A DNA stretch of 64,000 bases from Paraburkholderia phytofirmans OLGA172 (lineage in GTDB: Bacteria > Pseudomonadota > Gammaproteobacteria > Burkholderiales > Burkholderiaceae), in the NCBI RefSeq assembly GCF_001634365.1, contig NZ_CP014579.1, positions 3,433,622-3,497,621 of the forward strand, given 5' to 3'. The notes under the pieces were generated by a model that was not told the DNA's origin, did not search any database, and saw nothing but the letters and a program-made list of their open reading frames with translations. The translations under genes were made by a program, and so were the position numbers. Shown one piece after another: positions 41,765 through 52,407 of the stretch (position 1 is the first letter of the stretch; each line of letters starts with the position of its first letter).

Positions 41765-42370
41765 TCAGCCTGCGCTGCGTGCGTTATGCGCAGTCAGGAA
41801 CTTGATCAGGCCGTCAATGCCGCCCTTGGAAATCTGATCGGCAAACTGCGTCTGATACACCTGAATCAGCCAGGCGCCCATCATGTTGATGTCGTAAATC
41901 TTCCAGCCGTTGGCGCCCTTGGTCAGCCGGTAGTCGATGGCATCGTCACCGCCGTTGCTGATCACGTGCGACTGCACCACCAGATCCTTGGCGCCGGCCG
42001 CCTCATTGACAGGCAAAAACTTGAACTTCACGTCCTGATCCCGCAACTGCGAAAGCGATGATGCATAAGTGCGCACCAGCAGCAGCGTAAACTGGTCATA
42101 TAACTGCTTTTGCTGCTCAGGGGTTGCAGTGCCCCATGCCTTCCCGACCGCGATCCGCGTGGTGCGCTGAAAATCGGTAGCCGGCACAAATCGCGTTTGA
42201 ACCAGCTCGGTAATCTTCGCCATATCGCCACCGCGCGCCTGTGGATCGGCCTTCATCGCGGCCACCGTGCCTTCGACGGCACTCTTCACCACCGCATCGG
42301 GCGCGCTTTGCGCATAGGCCGCAGTGGACACCACAGCCGCAGCCAGAAAAGCAGACAGATAACGTTTCAT
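41765..42370 (-). CDS. hpnM: hopanoid-associated MlaC/Ttg2D-type protein HpnM
   Basis: A 201-residue periplasmic protein. Start at ATG 42370 (MKRYLSAFLAAAVVSTAAYA, a signal peptide); the longer open frame has no ribosome site. Family segments are FVPATDFQRTTRIAVGKAWG and ISNGGDDAIDYRLTKGANGW. MlaC proteins carry lipids across the periplasm; HpnM works with HpnN in hopanoid transport. It is divergent from hpnN, with which it may share a control region. Confidence 0.9.
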   Translation of the reverse strand: MKRYLSAFLAAAVVSTAAYAQSAPDAVVKSAVEGTVAAMKADPQARGGDMAKITELVQTRFVPATDFQRTTRIAVGKAWGTATPEQQKQLYDQFTLLLVRTYASSLSQLRDQDVKFKFLPVNEAAGAKDLVVQSHVISNGGDDAIDYRLTKGANGWKIYDINMMGAWLIQVYQTQFADQISKGGIDGLIKFLTAHNARSAG

Positions 42371-42582
42371 ACGCTCGCCAAATCCCCAAGAAGTAAGCGC
42401 TGGCAGGCTCACGAGCCCACAGCAAATGCAGGATAGACCAGTATACCGATATTGCGTTCCCGCCCCATCCACGCCATCTGGGAGCCGGCCTTTCTACCGA
42501 AGTGGAACCGAGTCGCTCTGGCTCTGTATACTTGTGCACTTTCGTCAAAAACACTATCCGTGATAAGGCCACCTCCGCCTAC

Positions 42583-45198
42583 ATGCTGAAGTCATCTATT
42601 GTCCGCCTCGTCGCCTATTCGGTGCGCCATCCATCACGGATCATCGCCGTGTCGCTCGTGCTCGCCGTTTTGAGCGGCTTCTACGTTGCCTATAACTTCA
42701 AGATCAACACGGATATCGGCCGTCTCGTCGAGACCAACAAGCAATGGTCGTCGCTCGAAAATGCCATGGACGCAGCCTTCCCGGATCGCGGTCAAACCGT
42801 GCTGGTGGTGGTCGAAGCCCGCGCACCGGAGTTTGCCGATGCCGCCGCCAATGCCCTGACAGCCGCGCTCAAAGCCGATCCGAAGGAGTTTATCGCGGTC
42901 TCGCAGCCCGCCGGCGGCCCGTTCTTCGAACACAATGGCCTGTTGTTCCCGTCGACCGACGAGGTCCTCTCGACCACCTCGCAGCTCGTCCAGTCGCGCC
43001 CGCTCGTCAATGCCCTTGCGCACGATCCGAGCCTGACCGGCCTCGCCGGCACGCTCACCACGAGCCTCTTGCTGCCGCTGCAGCTCGGTCAGGTGAAGCT
43101 GGCCGACATGAGCCATTTGCTGTCGCAAAGCGCAACCACGTTCGACCGCGTGCTGGCCGGCCAACCGGCGGCCTTCTCATGGCGCGCGCTGGTCGATAAG
43201 GGCGCCGCCACGGATCCGGCGCGCGCCTTCGTCACGGTGCAGCCGGTCGTGAACTACGACGCGCTGGAACCGGGCGCGAGCGCGTCGAAAGCGATCCGCG
43301 CCACCGCCGCCTCGCTGCACCTCGATACGCGCTATGGCGCCACGGTCCGCCTGACCGGCGAACAGCCGCTCGCGGACGAAGAATTCGCGTCGGTCCAGGA
43401 CGGCGCCGCGCTCAACGGCATCGGCACCTTCATCGTCGTGCTGGTCATTCTGTGGCTGGCACTGCGTTCGAGCCGCATGATCGTCGCCGTGTTCATCACG
43501 CTGTTCGTCGGGCTCGCGATCACCGCGGCGCTCGGCCTGCTGCTGGTCGGCGCGCTCAACATGATTTCGGTCGCCTTCATGGTGCTGTTCGTCGGGCTCG
43601 GGGTCGATTTCGGCGTGCAGTTCGGTGTCAAATATCGTGAGGAGCGCAATCGCGACAACCGTCTTTCCGCCGCCCTCATGCATACCTCACATAGCATCGG
43701 CGTGCCGCTGACGCTCGCTGCCGTGGCGGTCGCGCTGAGCTTCTTCTCGTTCCTGCCGACGGCTTACCGCGGCGTGTCGGAATTGGGCGAGATCGCCGGC
43801 GTCGGCATGTTCGTCGCGTACTTCACCAACATGACGCTGCTGCCGGCGCTGCTGAAAGTCTTCAACCCGCCGGTCGAAGCCGTTTCGCCCGGCTTCAAGC
43901 AACTGGCCCCCGTCGACGATTTCCTCGATCATCACCGCAGGCCGGTGCTGATCGGAACGCTCATTGTGGTGATCGGCGCTTCGCCGTTGCTCACGCATTT
44001 GCACTTCGACTTCAACCCGCTGCATCTGAAGGACCCGCACACGGAATCGATGGCGACGCTGCTGTCGCTGAAGGATTCGCCGGAAGCGGCGGTCAACAAT
44101 GTAAGTGTGCTGGCGCCCACGCTGGCCGACGCGGACCAGAAGGCCGCACGTCTGCGCACGCTGCCGGACGTGGGCCGCGTGACCACGCTGGACACCTTCA
44201 TCCCGGACGAGCAGCAGCAAAAGCTGATGCTGATCGCCAGTGCCGCGCAGCAACTCTTGCCCGCACTGCAGCAACAGTCCGCGCCTCAAGCCACGGACGC
44301 GGTGCGCGTCGCCGCGTTAAAGCGCGCGTCGAACCAGCTCTCGCTCGCCGCCGACGACCACCCGGGCCCGGGCGCCGCCGAAGCCAGGCATCTGTCCGCG
44401 ACGCTGCAAAAGCTGGCCGCCGCCGACGCCGCCACGCGCGAGCACGCCGAAACCGCGATGTCCGAGCCGCTGCGCATCGCGCTGCAGCAACTGGCGGATC
44501 TGCTGCAGCCAACCGAGATTACTCGCGACAACCTGCCCAAGGAGATCACCACAAGCTGGGTCTCGAAGGACGGCCGCGCGCTCGTCGACATCGCGCCGAA
44601 GGTAAAACCCGGCACCGATCCAAACGACGACGCAATGCTCGCCCGCTTCGTCCACTCGGTGAAGAAAGCGGAGCCGGACGCGATCGGCGGCCCGATTTCG
44701 ATCCTGAATTCCGCGGATACGATCATCAAGGCGTTCCTGCAGGCGGCCGGCTACGCGTTGCTGTCGATTGCCGTGCTGTTGTGGATTGCGCTGCGGCGGC
44801 TCAGCGACATGCTGCGCACCCTGGTTCCGCTACTGGTGTCGGCACTGGTAACGTTGGAGTTGTGCGTGGTGTTCGGCATGCCGCTGAACTTCGCGAACAT
44901 CATTGCGCTGCCCCTGATGCTGGGCGTCGGCGTAGCATTCAAGATTTATTTTGTCATGGCGTGGCGCAACGGGCAGACTGGCCTTTTGCAGTCGAGCCTC
45001 ACGCATGCTGTGTTGTTCAGCGCAGCGACCACGGCAACGGCGTTCGGCAGCCTCTGGCTGTCGCACCATCCGGGTACGTCGAGTATGGGACGCTTGCTGG
45101 CGCTCTCGTTGTTTTGTACGCTGATCGGCGCTGTGGTGTTCCAACCTGTACTGATGGGCAAGCCGCGCCCACGTCGCGCGAAGCACAAAGGAATATAA
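42583..45198 (+). CDS. hpnN: hopanoid transporter HpnN (RND/MMPL type)
   Basis: An 871-residue inner-membrane RND-type protein. It has two groups of membrane helices, the first containing [20 protein letters not shown], with two large periplasmic loops between (residues about 50-270 and 480-720). HpnN moves hopanoids to the outer membrane. I start at ATG 42583 ([20 protein letters not shown]); a longer frame begins at 42502. The next gene follows after 2 bases. Confidence 0.9.
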   Translation: MLKSSIVRLVAYSVRHPSRIIAVSLVLAVLSGFYVAYNFKINTDIGRLVETNKQWSSLENAMDAAFPDRGQTVLVVVEARAPEFADAAANALTAALKADPKEFIAVSQPAGGPFFEHNGLLFPSTDEVLSTTSQLVQSRPLVNALAHDPSLTGLAGTLTTSLLLPLQLGQVKLADMSHLLSQSATTFDRVLAGQPAAFSWRALVDKGAATDPARAFVTVQPVVNYDALEPGASASKAIRATAASLHLDTRYGATVRLTGEQPLADEEFASVQDGAALNGIGTFIVVLVILWLALRSSRMIVAVFITLFVGLAITAALGLLLVGALNMISVAFMVLFVGLGVDFGVQFGVKYREERNRDNRLSAALMHTSHSIGVPLTLAAVAVALSFFSFLPTAYRGVSELGEIAGVGMFVAYFTNMTLLPALLKVFNPPVEAVSPGFKQLAPVDDFLDHHRRPVLIGTLIVVIGASPLLTHLHFDFNPLHLKDPHTESMATLLSLKDSPEAAVNNVSVLAPTLADADQKAARLRTLPDVGRVTTLDTFIPDEQQQKLMLIASAAQQLLPALQQQSAPQATDAVRVAALKRASNQLSLAADDHPGPGAAEARHLSATLQKLAAADAATREHAETAMSEPLRIALQQLADLLQPTEITRDNLPKEITTSWVSKDGRALVDIAPKVKPGTDPNDDAMLARFVHSVKKAEPDAIGGPISILNSADTIIKAFLQAAGYALLSIAVLLWIALRRLSDMLRTLVPLLVSALVTLELCVVFGMPLNFANIIALPLMLGVGVAFKIYFVMAWRNGQTGLLQSSLTHAVLFSAATTATAFGSLWLSHHPGTSSMGRLLALSLFCTLIGAVVFQPVLMGKPRPRRAKHKGI

Positions 45199-45200
45199 GT

Positions 45201-46196
45201 ATGAAGATGCGAACCACCGTGCTGGCGCTGACCGCAACCGGTCTGATCTCCGGTTGCGCGACCGGCCCCGACCGCAAACCGGGCGACCCGTTCGAACCGG
45301 CCAATCGCGTGATTTTCAATTTCAACGACGGCGTGGACCGCTTCATTGCCGTTCCGGTCGCCAAGGGTTACCAGAAGGTGACACCGCAGCCGTTGCGCAC
45401 GGCGGTGAGCAACTTCTTCTCGAATCTGGGCGACCTGACCAACGTCGCCAACAACCTGTTGCAGCTGAAGTTCACGGACGCGACTGAAGACTTTGTGCGT
45501 TTCGCGTTCAACTCGACCTTTGGGCTCGGCGGCCTGCTCGACTGGGCGACGCCGGCTGGCTTGCCGAAGCACCACCAGGACTTCGGTTTGACGCTGGGCC
45601 ACTGGGGCGTCCCGTCGGGCCCCTACGTTGTCTTGCCGCTGTTTGGTCCGAGCACGGTGCGTGACAGCATGGGTCTGATCGTGGACGTGAAGTTCAACCC
45701 GCTGAACTACATTGAGCCGGCAGTACGCAATCCGCTGTACGTGCTGCAGTTCGTGAGCGTGCGCTCCGACCTGCTGGGCGCATCCAACCTGCTGCAGCAG
45801 GCCGCGCTGGACAAGTATTCGTTCGTTCGCGACGCCTACACACAGCAGCGTAAAGCGCGCCTGCGCGGCACGGGCGAAAACGCCGCGCCGCCCCCGAACT
45901 ACGAGGACCAGGACGACTCCGGCGCCGCCGCACCCGCCAAGGGTGCTTCGGGCGCGGCGGCGGGCGTACCGAATTACACGGACCCGGGCGACGCAGCGGA
46001 CGCCCCGAACGCGGCATCGGGAGGCGCCACAGGCGCCCCGGCGGGTGCGCCGAACTATTCCGATCCAGGCGAGATGCCGAGCGCCCCAGCGGCGGCGCCT
46101 GCAGCGGCGTCGGGCGTAATGACCCCGGCGCCGCTCCAGCAAACCGCGCCGACGGACAAGAAAAAACCGCAGGAAGCAGTCCCGGCGACACAATAA
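45201..46196 (+). CDS. MlaA/VacJ family lipoprotein with C-terminal repeats
   Basis: A 331-residue outer-membrane lipoprotein. The lipobox LISGC puts the lipid on Cys19. MlaA-family segments are DPFEPANRVIFNFNDGVDRF, LGDLTNVANNLLQ and HWGVPSGPYVVLPLFGPSTV. MlaA removes or inserts outer-membrane lipids. The last 100 residues are an Ala/Pro/Gly-rich tail with three PNYxD repeats, absent from the usual 250-residue form. It is coupled to hpnN (2-base gap), so it likely serves hopanoid trafficking. Confidence 0.88.
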   Translation: MKMRTTVLALTATGLISGCATGPDRKPGDPFEPANRVIFNFNDGVDRFIAVPVAKGYQKVTPQPLRTAVSNFFSNLGDLTNVANNLLQLKFTDATEDFVRFAFNSTFGLGGLLDWATPAGLPKHHQDFGLTLGHWGVPSGPYVVLPLFGPSTVRDSMGLIVDVKFNPLNYIEPAVRNPLYVLQFVSVRSDLLGASNLLQQAALDKYSFVRDAYTQQRKARLRGTGENAAPPPNYEDQDDSGAAAPAKGASGAAAGVPNYTDPGDAADAPNAASGGATGAPAGAPNYSDPGEMPSAPAAAPAAASGVMTPAPLQQTAPTDKKKPQEAVPATQ

Positions 46197-46354
46197 GGGA
46201 TTTGAGTCAGACGCCCCGGCACGCGCAAAGCGTGCCGGGCAGCGCCGAAGAGCGGGCCAGGAAAAGTGCCGCCACGCACAGGGGCAAAATGCTAATAGAC
46301 CACAAACAAAACAAGAAAAGGCCAACGCCTTAGGCAAACAGCCAACACCCGCCG

Positions 46355-47092
46355 TCAGCCACCCCCCAACCGCAAAACCCCCGCCTCCCCCATCGCACGC
46401 CGCGCCTGCACCAGCGAGGTCCGCGCCGCTCTCGCATCGACGGCGACCTGAATCAGCGCCCCGAGCTGCGACGGCTGCCGCAGCAGCTCCCGCAAAATCG
46501 GCCCTAGCGCCGTGGTGCCATCATCCCGCAAGCCAGCAGTCGCAGCGGAAGGCAACGTGCGCCAAGCCGGATCAACAACCGCGCGGCACACCGCAAACGG
46601 CAACCCATGCGCAGCGGCCGTCGCACCGGCAATATGCGATTCCATATCGACGGCCAAAGCCCCCGTCGAACGATGCAGCACACGCTTGTCGTCAGCGGAA
46701 ACCAAAGGCGCGGTCACAGCAGCCATCAGCCCACGCCGCAGACGCGCCGCCAGCGGCCCCGCCGACAACGCCGCGGCGAGCCTGTCAGCCCATGCCCGAT
46801 CGGTCTCGAGCCGCCCAAACCCAAACGGCCCCTCGACGGCCTCCGCAACGATCAGCGCGCCCGGCTCCAGGTCCGGCGCCAACCCGCCCGCCGTCCCGAA
46901 ACTGACGATTCCCGAACAGCCACGCGCGACCGCCTCGCTCAACGCCCGCTCCAGCAGATCGGCGCGCGCGGCATAGACCACCTCAACCCCCTTGCCGCGC
47001 GCGATACGCGCTTCGAACGCCATACCCGTCACCACGATCACCGGCAAGACGCTGCGGCCGGCGTCGACTGCCGGCGTTGTCGAAAGCGCCAT
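46355..47092 (-). CDS. hpnG: hopanoid nucleoside phosphorylase-type protein HpnG
   Basis: A 245-residue protein with the nucleoside phosphorylase fold: VTGMAFEARIA, GCSGIVSFGTAGGLAPDLEP and VDMESHIAGATA. HpnG removes adenine from adenosylhopane to give ribosylhopane. It is the last gene of the hpnD-hpnE-shc-hpnG run (3 bases after shc). The end is Arg/Ala-rich. Confidence 0.9.
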   Translation of the reverse strand: MALSTTPAVDAGRSVLPVIVVTGMAFEARIARGKGVEVVYAARADLLERALSEAVARGCSGIVSFGTAGGLAPDLEPGALIVAEAVEGPFGFGRLETDRAWADRLAAALSAGPLAARLRRGLMAAVTAPLVSADDKRVLHRSTGALAVDMESHIAGATAAAHGLPFAVCRAVVDPAWRTLPSAATAGLRDDGTTALGPILRELLRQPSQLGALIQVAVDARAARTSLVQARRAMGEAGVLRLGGG

Positions 47093-47095
47093 CCG

Positions 47096-49144
47096 TTATA
47101 TCCCGACCGCGACGCGCGTCAGCCCGTTGCGTTTCAGATGACGGAAGCGAGCCAACGCCCACAACGGGAAGAACTTGCGATAACCGTGATAACGCAGGTA
47201 GAACACGCGCGGGAAACCGGTCGCCGTGAAGCGCGTTTCGTCCCACAGACCGTGCTCGCGCTGTTCGCGCTGCAAATACTCGACGCCGCGCGCCACCGCC
47301 TCGCGATTCACCTCGCCCGCCGCCATCAGGCCCATCAGCGCCCACGCGGTTTGCGAAGCCGTGCTCGGCGCGCGCTCGTAGCCGCGATAGTCGAGCTTAT
47401 AGCTCTCACCGCCCTCGCCCCAGCCACCGTCTTCGTTCTGGATCGACAGGAGCCACTGCGCGGCGCGCTTCATGCGCGGGTCGTCGTGCGGCAGGCCTGC
47501 GGCGTTCAGCGAACACAGCGCGGTCCACGTGCCGTAGATGTAGTTCAGGCCCCAGCGGCCGTACCAGCTGCCGTCCGATTCCTGCTCCTTCAGCATGTAG
47601 TCGAACGCGCGCTGCGCCGGCTCGCTGCCCTGCGGAAATTCGCCGAGTTGCGCGAGCATCGACAGGCAGCGGCCCGACACGTCCGCGGTCGGCGGATCGA
47701 GCAATGCGCCGTGATCGGAGAACGGAATGTTGTTCAGGTAGTACTGCGTGTTTTCCGGTTCGAAGGCACCCCAGCCGCCATCGCTGCTTTGCATGCCGAC
47801 CACCCATTCGCGCGCCCGCGCAATAGCTTCGCGATCGACATCCGATTGCGTCAGCGCCGCCGAGCGCTGCATCGCCATTACCACCACCGCCGTATCGTCG
47901 ACGTCCGGATAGTGCGCGTTGTTGTACTGGAACGCCCAGCCGCCAGGACGCACGTCCGGACGGCGCGAGATCCAGTCGCCGCGCACGTCGAGAATCTGCA
48001 GCGGACGCAGCCATGCGAGCCCGCGTTCAGCCGCTTGCTCGGCACGCGCTTCGCCAGTCTCGAGCAGCGCGTGCGCCGCAAGCGAGGTGTCCCACACCGG
48101 TGAAAGGCAGGGCTGGCAATATGCTTCGTCATCCTTGATGACGAGCAGCTTTTCGATCGACTGACGGGCGATCGCGCGGTTCGGATGATCGGCCGGATAG
48201 CCAAGCACGTCGTACATCATCACCGAGTTGGCCATGGCTGGGAAAATTGCGCCGAGGCCGTCTTCGCCGTTCAGCCGTTCGTCGACGAAGCGCACGGCCT
48301 CGCGCACCGACCGTTCGCGCGTCGCCTTCGGGAACAGACCGTCGAGCATGCGCAACATCACGTCCACGCCGCGAAAGAAGCGGAACCAGCCGAGGTGCTG
48401 ATGCGGTGCCCGGTCGCGCATGCCGGTATTGACCGGCGCGCCGCGGAACAGCTCATCGATACGGACACGGCGGGGATTGCGCGCCACCGGCCGCTTAGCA
48501 TTCAACACCAGCAACGGCACGATCACGGTACGCGCCCAGTACGACACCTTCGACAGATGGAACGGGAACCATTGGGGCAGCAGCATGATTTCCACGGGCA
48601 TCATCGGCACGGCACGCCACGACACCACGCCGAACAGCGCAAGCAGGATCCGCGTGAACACATTCACAGTTTCCGCACCGCCGTTTGCCAGAATCGCTTC
48701 GCGCGCGCGAACCATGTGCTCGGCATCCGGCGAGTCGCCGATCATTTTCAGTGCGAAATACGCCTTCACGCTGGCGCTGATGTCGAGCGCGCCGTCGGTG
48801 AAGAGCGGCCAGCCGCCGTCCGCCAGCTGGATGCGGCGCAGATAGCGGGCGATCTTCTGTTCCAGTTCCAGGTTCGGCGTTTCGCCGAGATAGTGGACGA
48901 GCAGCACATATTCGGCGGGAATCGTCGCGTCGGCTTCGAGTTCGTAGACCCAGTGGCCGTCCGGCTTCTGTGCGCCGAGGATCGCGTCGGTGGCGCGCGT
49001 GATCGCGGCGTCGAGCGACGTTGCGGCGCCTTGCGGCGCAGCGACGGGCGCAGCGTTCGACACCGCGTCTGGCACAGTCGGCGCCGCTTCGGCAAATTCA
49101 GGCAGGACGGCGTCCAGCGGCTGGGCTTGAGATAAGTCGTTCAT
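47096..49144 (-). CDS. shc: squalene-hopene cyclase
   Basis: A 682-residue membrane-associated cyclase. The acid motif DVDDTAVV (near residue 412) protonates squalene, and several QW repeats (for example QSSDGGWGAFE, QNEDGGWGEGGESY) stabilise the fold. It turns squalene into hopene. The start overlaps the stop of hpnE (ATGA). Also called hpnF. Confidence 0.97.
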   Translation of the reverse strand: MNDLSQAQPLDAVLPEFAEAAPTVPDAVSNAAPVAAPQGAATSLDAAITRATDAILGAQKPDGHWVYELEADATIPAEYVLLVHYLGETPNLELEQKIARYLRRIQLADGGWPLFTDGALDISASVKAYFALKMIGDSPDAEHMVRAREAILANGGAETVNVFTRILLALFGVVSWRAVPMMPVEIMLLPQWFPFHLSKVSYWARTVIVPLLVLNAKRPVARNPRRVRIDELFRGAPVNTGMRDRAPHQHLGWFRFFRGVDVMLRMLDGLFPKATRERSVREAVRFVDERLNGEDGLGAIFPAMANSVMMYDVLGYPADHPNRAIARQSIEKLLVIKDDEAYCQPCLSPVWDTSLAAHALLETGEARAEQAAERGLAWLRPLQILDVRGDWISRRPDVRPGGWAFQYNNAHYPDVDDTAVVVMAMQRSAALTQSDVDREAIARAREWVVGMQSSDGGWGAFEPENTQYYLNNIPFSDHGALLDPPTADVSGRCLSMLAQLGEFPQGSEPAQRAFDYMLKEQESDGSWYGRWGLNYIYGTWTALCSLNAAGLPHDDPRMKRAAQWLLSIQNEDGGWGEGGESYKLDYRGYERAPSTASQTAWALMGLMAAGEVNREAVARGVEYLQREQREHGLWDETRFTATGFPRVFYLRYHGYRKFFPLWALARFRHLKRNGLTRVAVGI

Positions 49145-50412
49145 CGGCGTTCCATCGGTTGATTCAGCAGCGTGTCCGCGGCCTTCTGGCCCGAGCGGAT
49201 CGCCCCTTCAATCGTCGCGGGCAGGCCGGTGGCCGTCCAGTCGCCCGCGAGCATCAGGTTGTTCCAGCGAGTGCGCGTGCCGGGGCGCAGCGTTTCCTGA
49301 TCCGGCAACGCGGCAAAGCTTGCGCGTCTTTCCATCACGACCTGCCAGGCCGGCATCCGCTCGGCTGGCAAGTTGGCAGCCTGAGCCACTTCGGCCCAAA
49401 TGGTTTTCGCGAGCGCTTCGTGCGGTGTATCGAGCAGGCGCTCCGCAGCGTTGATCGTGACCGATACGCGGCCTTCGGAGGCGAATAGCCAATCGGCTGT
49501 CGCATTGAGCAGCCCCGTGATCGGCGCCATACCGAACGGCGGCTCGACCGCGAAATGCACATTGACGGTCGCTGCGAAGCGATTCGGCGAGCGCAAGCCA
49601 GGCACGAGCGTCTGCGCAATCTCCGGCGGCACCGCGAGCACCACGGCCTGGTTGGCATCGATCGCGATGCTTTCGTCCGCGAAATTCAGTGCCGAGACAC
49701 GACCGGGGCCAGTGTCGGCAAACACCATGTCTTTCAGGCGCGATTCGAGCCGGATCGCCGCGCCGCCATGCTGCAATAGCCGCAGCGCCGGGTCGACAAA
49801 GGCGCTGCCCAGACCGTTCTTCGCCACCAGAGGCCGGCACGCCAGACCACCGGCGACCAGCGTCTCCCTGAGCATCGCGCCCGTCAGCTCCGCGGACGCT
49901 TCACGCGGCTCGACATTGAGCATCGCGAGAAACAGCGGTCGCAGCAGGCGGTCCCACAGCGGGCCATTGCAGCGCATGGTCTGCACCAGACTGCGCCCGG
50001 GCTTGGCGAACAGCAGCGGCGCGAGCGCCAGATAATCGCTCGGGCCGGTGTTCGGCACGCGCGCGTTCGGGTCGAAGATCCACCAGGGCAGACGGCTCGG
50101 CGACATGCGCACGGTCCAGCGCGCCCGCGTCGCCAGATCCACGAACGGATACTCGGGCTGGGCCGGACCGGCCAGCTCGTCGGCGGCGCCGATCGCGCGC
50201 ACATAGTTGAGCGTGGCGACATTGCCCGATAGCACCATGTGATTGCCACTGTCGATCGTCGCGCCCAGCTTGGGGTCGTAATACGAACGGCAACGGCCCC
50301 CCGCCTGCGGGGCTGCGTCATGCAGCACGACTTGCGCGCCGCGGCGCTGCAATTGCACCGCCGCGGCCAGGCCGGCGAGGCCGGCGCCGATCACATGGAT
50401 GAGCTTGGGCAT
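49141..50412 (-). CDS. hpnE: hydroxysqualene dehydroxylase HpnE
   Basis: A 423-residue flavoprotein. The FAD-binding motif is VIGAGLAGLAAAVQLQ (residues 8-23), followed by AGGRCRSYYDPKLGATIDSG. It reduces hydroxysqualene to squalene, the last step of the HpnCDE route. ATG at 50412 is preferred over a longer frame. It lies 4 bases after hpnD. Confidence 0.92.
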   Translation of the reverse strand: MPKLIHVIGAGLAGLAAAVQLQRRGAQVVLHDAAPQAGGRCRSYYDPKLGATIDSGNHMVLSGNVATLNYVRAIGAADELAGPAQPEYPFVDLATRARWTVRMSPSRLPWWIFDPNARVPNTGPSDYLALAPLLFAKPGRSLVQTMRCNGPLWDRLLRPLFLAMLNVEPREASAELTGAMLRETLVAGGLACRPLVAKNGLGSAFVDPALRLLQHGGAAIRLESRLKDMVFADTGPGRVSALNFADESIAIDANQAVVLAVPPEIAQTLVPGLRSPNRFAATVNVHFAVEPPFGMAPITGLLNATADWLFASEGRVSVTINAAERLLDTPHEALAKTIWAEVAQAANLPAERMPAWQVVMERRASFAALPDQETLRPGTRTRWNNLMLAGDWTATGLPATIEGAIRSGQKAADTLLNQPMERR

Positions 50413-50416
50413 CAGC

Positions 50417-51304
50417 TCAGAAGAGCGCGTAACGCGCGACGATCCACAGCAGGCGCAGTTTCGGCTTGCTGACCTTCGTACGCGGAATGTCGAATCCGCG
50501 CTCAAGCGTTCGTTCGAGCATCACGCGATAGACGCCCGACATGATGCGCGGCGCCCGCACGTGGTTGCGCGGCTCGCGGTCCATGATCGCGTCGGAGGCG
50601 GCGAAGTGTGCCTTGGCGCGCTCGGCAAGCGTGGCGCAGACGCGCGGCAGCGACGGATCGTCGGCGATCTGCGCCGGGCTCGACACCGCGATGCCTTCGC
50701 GCGCCAGCAATTCGTGCGGCAAATAGCAGCGGTTGATACCGGCGTCTTCGTCGATATCGCGCAGGATGTTGGTCAGTTGCAGCGCGCGGCCCAGATGGTG
50801 CGCGAGCAAATGGCCCGGCTCTTCCTGCATCCCGAATATCCTCACCGATAGCCGGCCCGCCGCACTCGCGACCCGGTCGCAGTACAGGTCGAGCGTGGCT
50901 TCGTCCGGCCCGCAGATGTCGGCGGCGGCGTCCATCGCCATACCGTCGATCATTGCGTGAAAATCTTCGCGTTGCAGGTGAAACGTATGAATGTGCCGCG
51001 TCAGCGCGCGCAAGGAAGCGCGCGGTGCACCCGCATAGCACGCGTCGATGTCGGCGCGCCAGCGCTCGAGCGCGGCGGCGCGTTCGGCGCGCGGCATGTC
51101 GCTGTCGGCGATATCGTCGACAGCGCGGCAAAAGGCGTAGACCTGATACATCGCGTCGCGCTGCGCGGCCGGCAGGATGCGCATCGCGAGATAAAACGAG
51201 CTGCCGGACGTGGCGGCAGCGGCGTCGATTTCTGGTTCGTCCACGACAAGATTGGAAACAGCCAAGACGATCTCCGCTGGAGGCGCCCGCTGAAAGGCGT
51301 TCAA
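50417..51304 (-). CDS. hpnD: presqualene diphosphate synthase HpnD
   Basis: A 295-residue trans-isoprenyl diphosphate synthase of the squalene/phytoene synthase fold. Aspartate-rich motifs are DDIAD (63-67) and DIDED (183-187). It condenses two farnesyl diphosphates to presqualene diphosphate. The partner HpnC is not in this window. It is the first gene of the run; TATACT on the minus strand (51392-51397) is a possible -10 box. Confidence 0.93.
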   Translation of the reverse strand: MNAFQRAPPAEIVLAVSNLVVDEPEIDAAAATSGSSFYLAMRILPAAQRDAMYQVYAFCRAVDDIADSDMPRAERAAALERWRADIDACYAGAPRASLRALTRHIHTFHLQREDFHAMIDGMAMDAAADICGPDEATLDLYCDRVASAAGRLSVRIFGMQEEPGHLLAHHLGRALQLTNILRDIDEDAGINRCYLPHELLAREGIAVSSPAQIADDPSLPRVCATLAERAKAHFAASDAIMDREPRNHVRAPRIMSGVYRVMLERTLERGFDIPRTKVSKPKLRLLWIVARYALF

Positions 51305-51468
51305 GAATTTTTAATGCTTACCCGCAGGGCAAGCGGCCCGCGCGCGCGGGCACGCGCGAAACACCCGGCTGGGATGCCGGAAACGGCGAAAAGTATAACA
51401 ACGTTTGTGAGATGCCGCAGTTTTGGGGGTGAATAGGGGGCCGGAAGAAGGGTTTCGGCAAGCCGAAT

Positions 51469-52407
51469 TCAGGAGAAAGCCACCGAGCGGTTGCGTCCCT
51501 GCCGCTTCGCGCTATACAGCGCCGCGTCGGCTTCGTTGATGAGCACGTCGTAGGCCGGCACGCCCACGCGCGCCGCCGCACCGCCGACGCTGGCCGTCAC
51601 CGGCACGCTTGTGCCCTGCACTTCGACCGGCGTGTCGGCGATCGTGCAGCGGATCTTTTCCGCGACCCGCATGGCATCTTCGAGCGGCGTGCACGGCAAC
51701 AGCAAGGCAAACTCTTCGCCACCGAAACGCCCGAAGGTATCCTGCGCCCGCACCACCCCGGCGACCCGCTGCGCCATCACGCGCAACACCGTATCGCCAA
51801 CGCCGTGGCCGAACTGGTCGTTGATTTTCTTGAAGTGATCGAGATCGAACAGCAACACGGACATCTCGCCGCCGTAGCGCTGCCAGCGCGTGTACTCATC
51901 GTGCAGGCGCGCTTCGAAGTAACGCCGGTTGGCGATGCCCGTCAAGCCGTCGCGGTCCGCGTATTCCTGCAGCTTGGCAACCGCTTCTTCACGTTCGCGC
52001 TGCACGATACTGACATGAGTGACGTCGGAGATGGTCACGCACACGGCCACCACTTCACGATTGCGCATGAGCGGCATGAACGTGCAGTCCTGCTGCATGA
52101 AATCGACGCCGCCGGTAATCGGCCGGTCGTGATCGAACTTGAAGAGATACGGGCGCTGCTCCCACGAACTGAACGCGAAACTGCCGAGCTGAAACACGCT
52201 TTCGATCTTGCGCGACAGCCACACGCGCGGCAATTCCGGAAAGTGCGTAAAGAGCGATTTGCCGACCACCTGGTCCGGCGACAACCCGCTGTGATCCTGC
52301 ATGAAACGATTCCACATGAGCACGTTCATCTCGCGATCGAGCACGAAGATGCCGAAACCGACACGTTCGACCACCAGATCGCTCAACGAGTCCACGGGCG
52401 CATTCAT
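51469..52407 (-). CDS. PAS-GGDEF diguanylate cyclase
   Basis: A 312-residue protein. A PAS sensor (about residues 10-130, with VGFGIFVLDREMNVLMWNRF) leads into a GGDEF domain with the active motif GGEEF and the allosteric I-site RAQD five residues before it. It should make cyclic-di-GMP and be product-inhibited. ATG at 52407 overlaps the end of the CheC-like gene. It is the last of three co-transcribed signalling genes. Confidence 0.92.
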   Translation of the reverse strand: MNAPVDSLSDLVVERVGFGIFVLDREMNVLMWNRFMQDHSGLSPDQVVGKSLFTHFPELPRVWLSRKIESVFQLGSFAFSSWEQRPYLFKFDHDRPITGGVDFMQQDCTFMPLMRNREVVAVCVTISDVTHVSIVQREREEAVAKLQEYADRDGLTGIANRRYFEARLHDEYTRWQRYGGEMSVLLFDLDHFKKINDQFGHGVGDTVLRVMAQRVAGVVRAQDTFGRFGGEEFALLLPCTPLEDAMRVAEKIRCTIADTPVEVQGTSVPVTASVGGAAARVGVPAYDVLINEADAALYSAKRQGRNRSVAFS

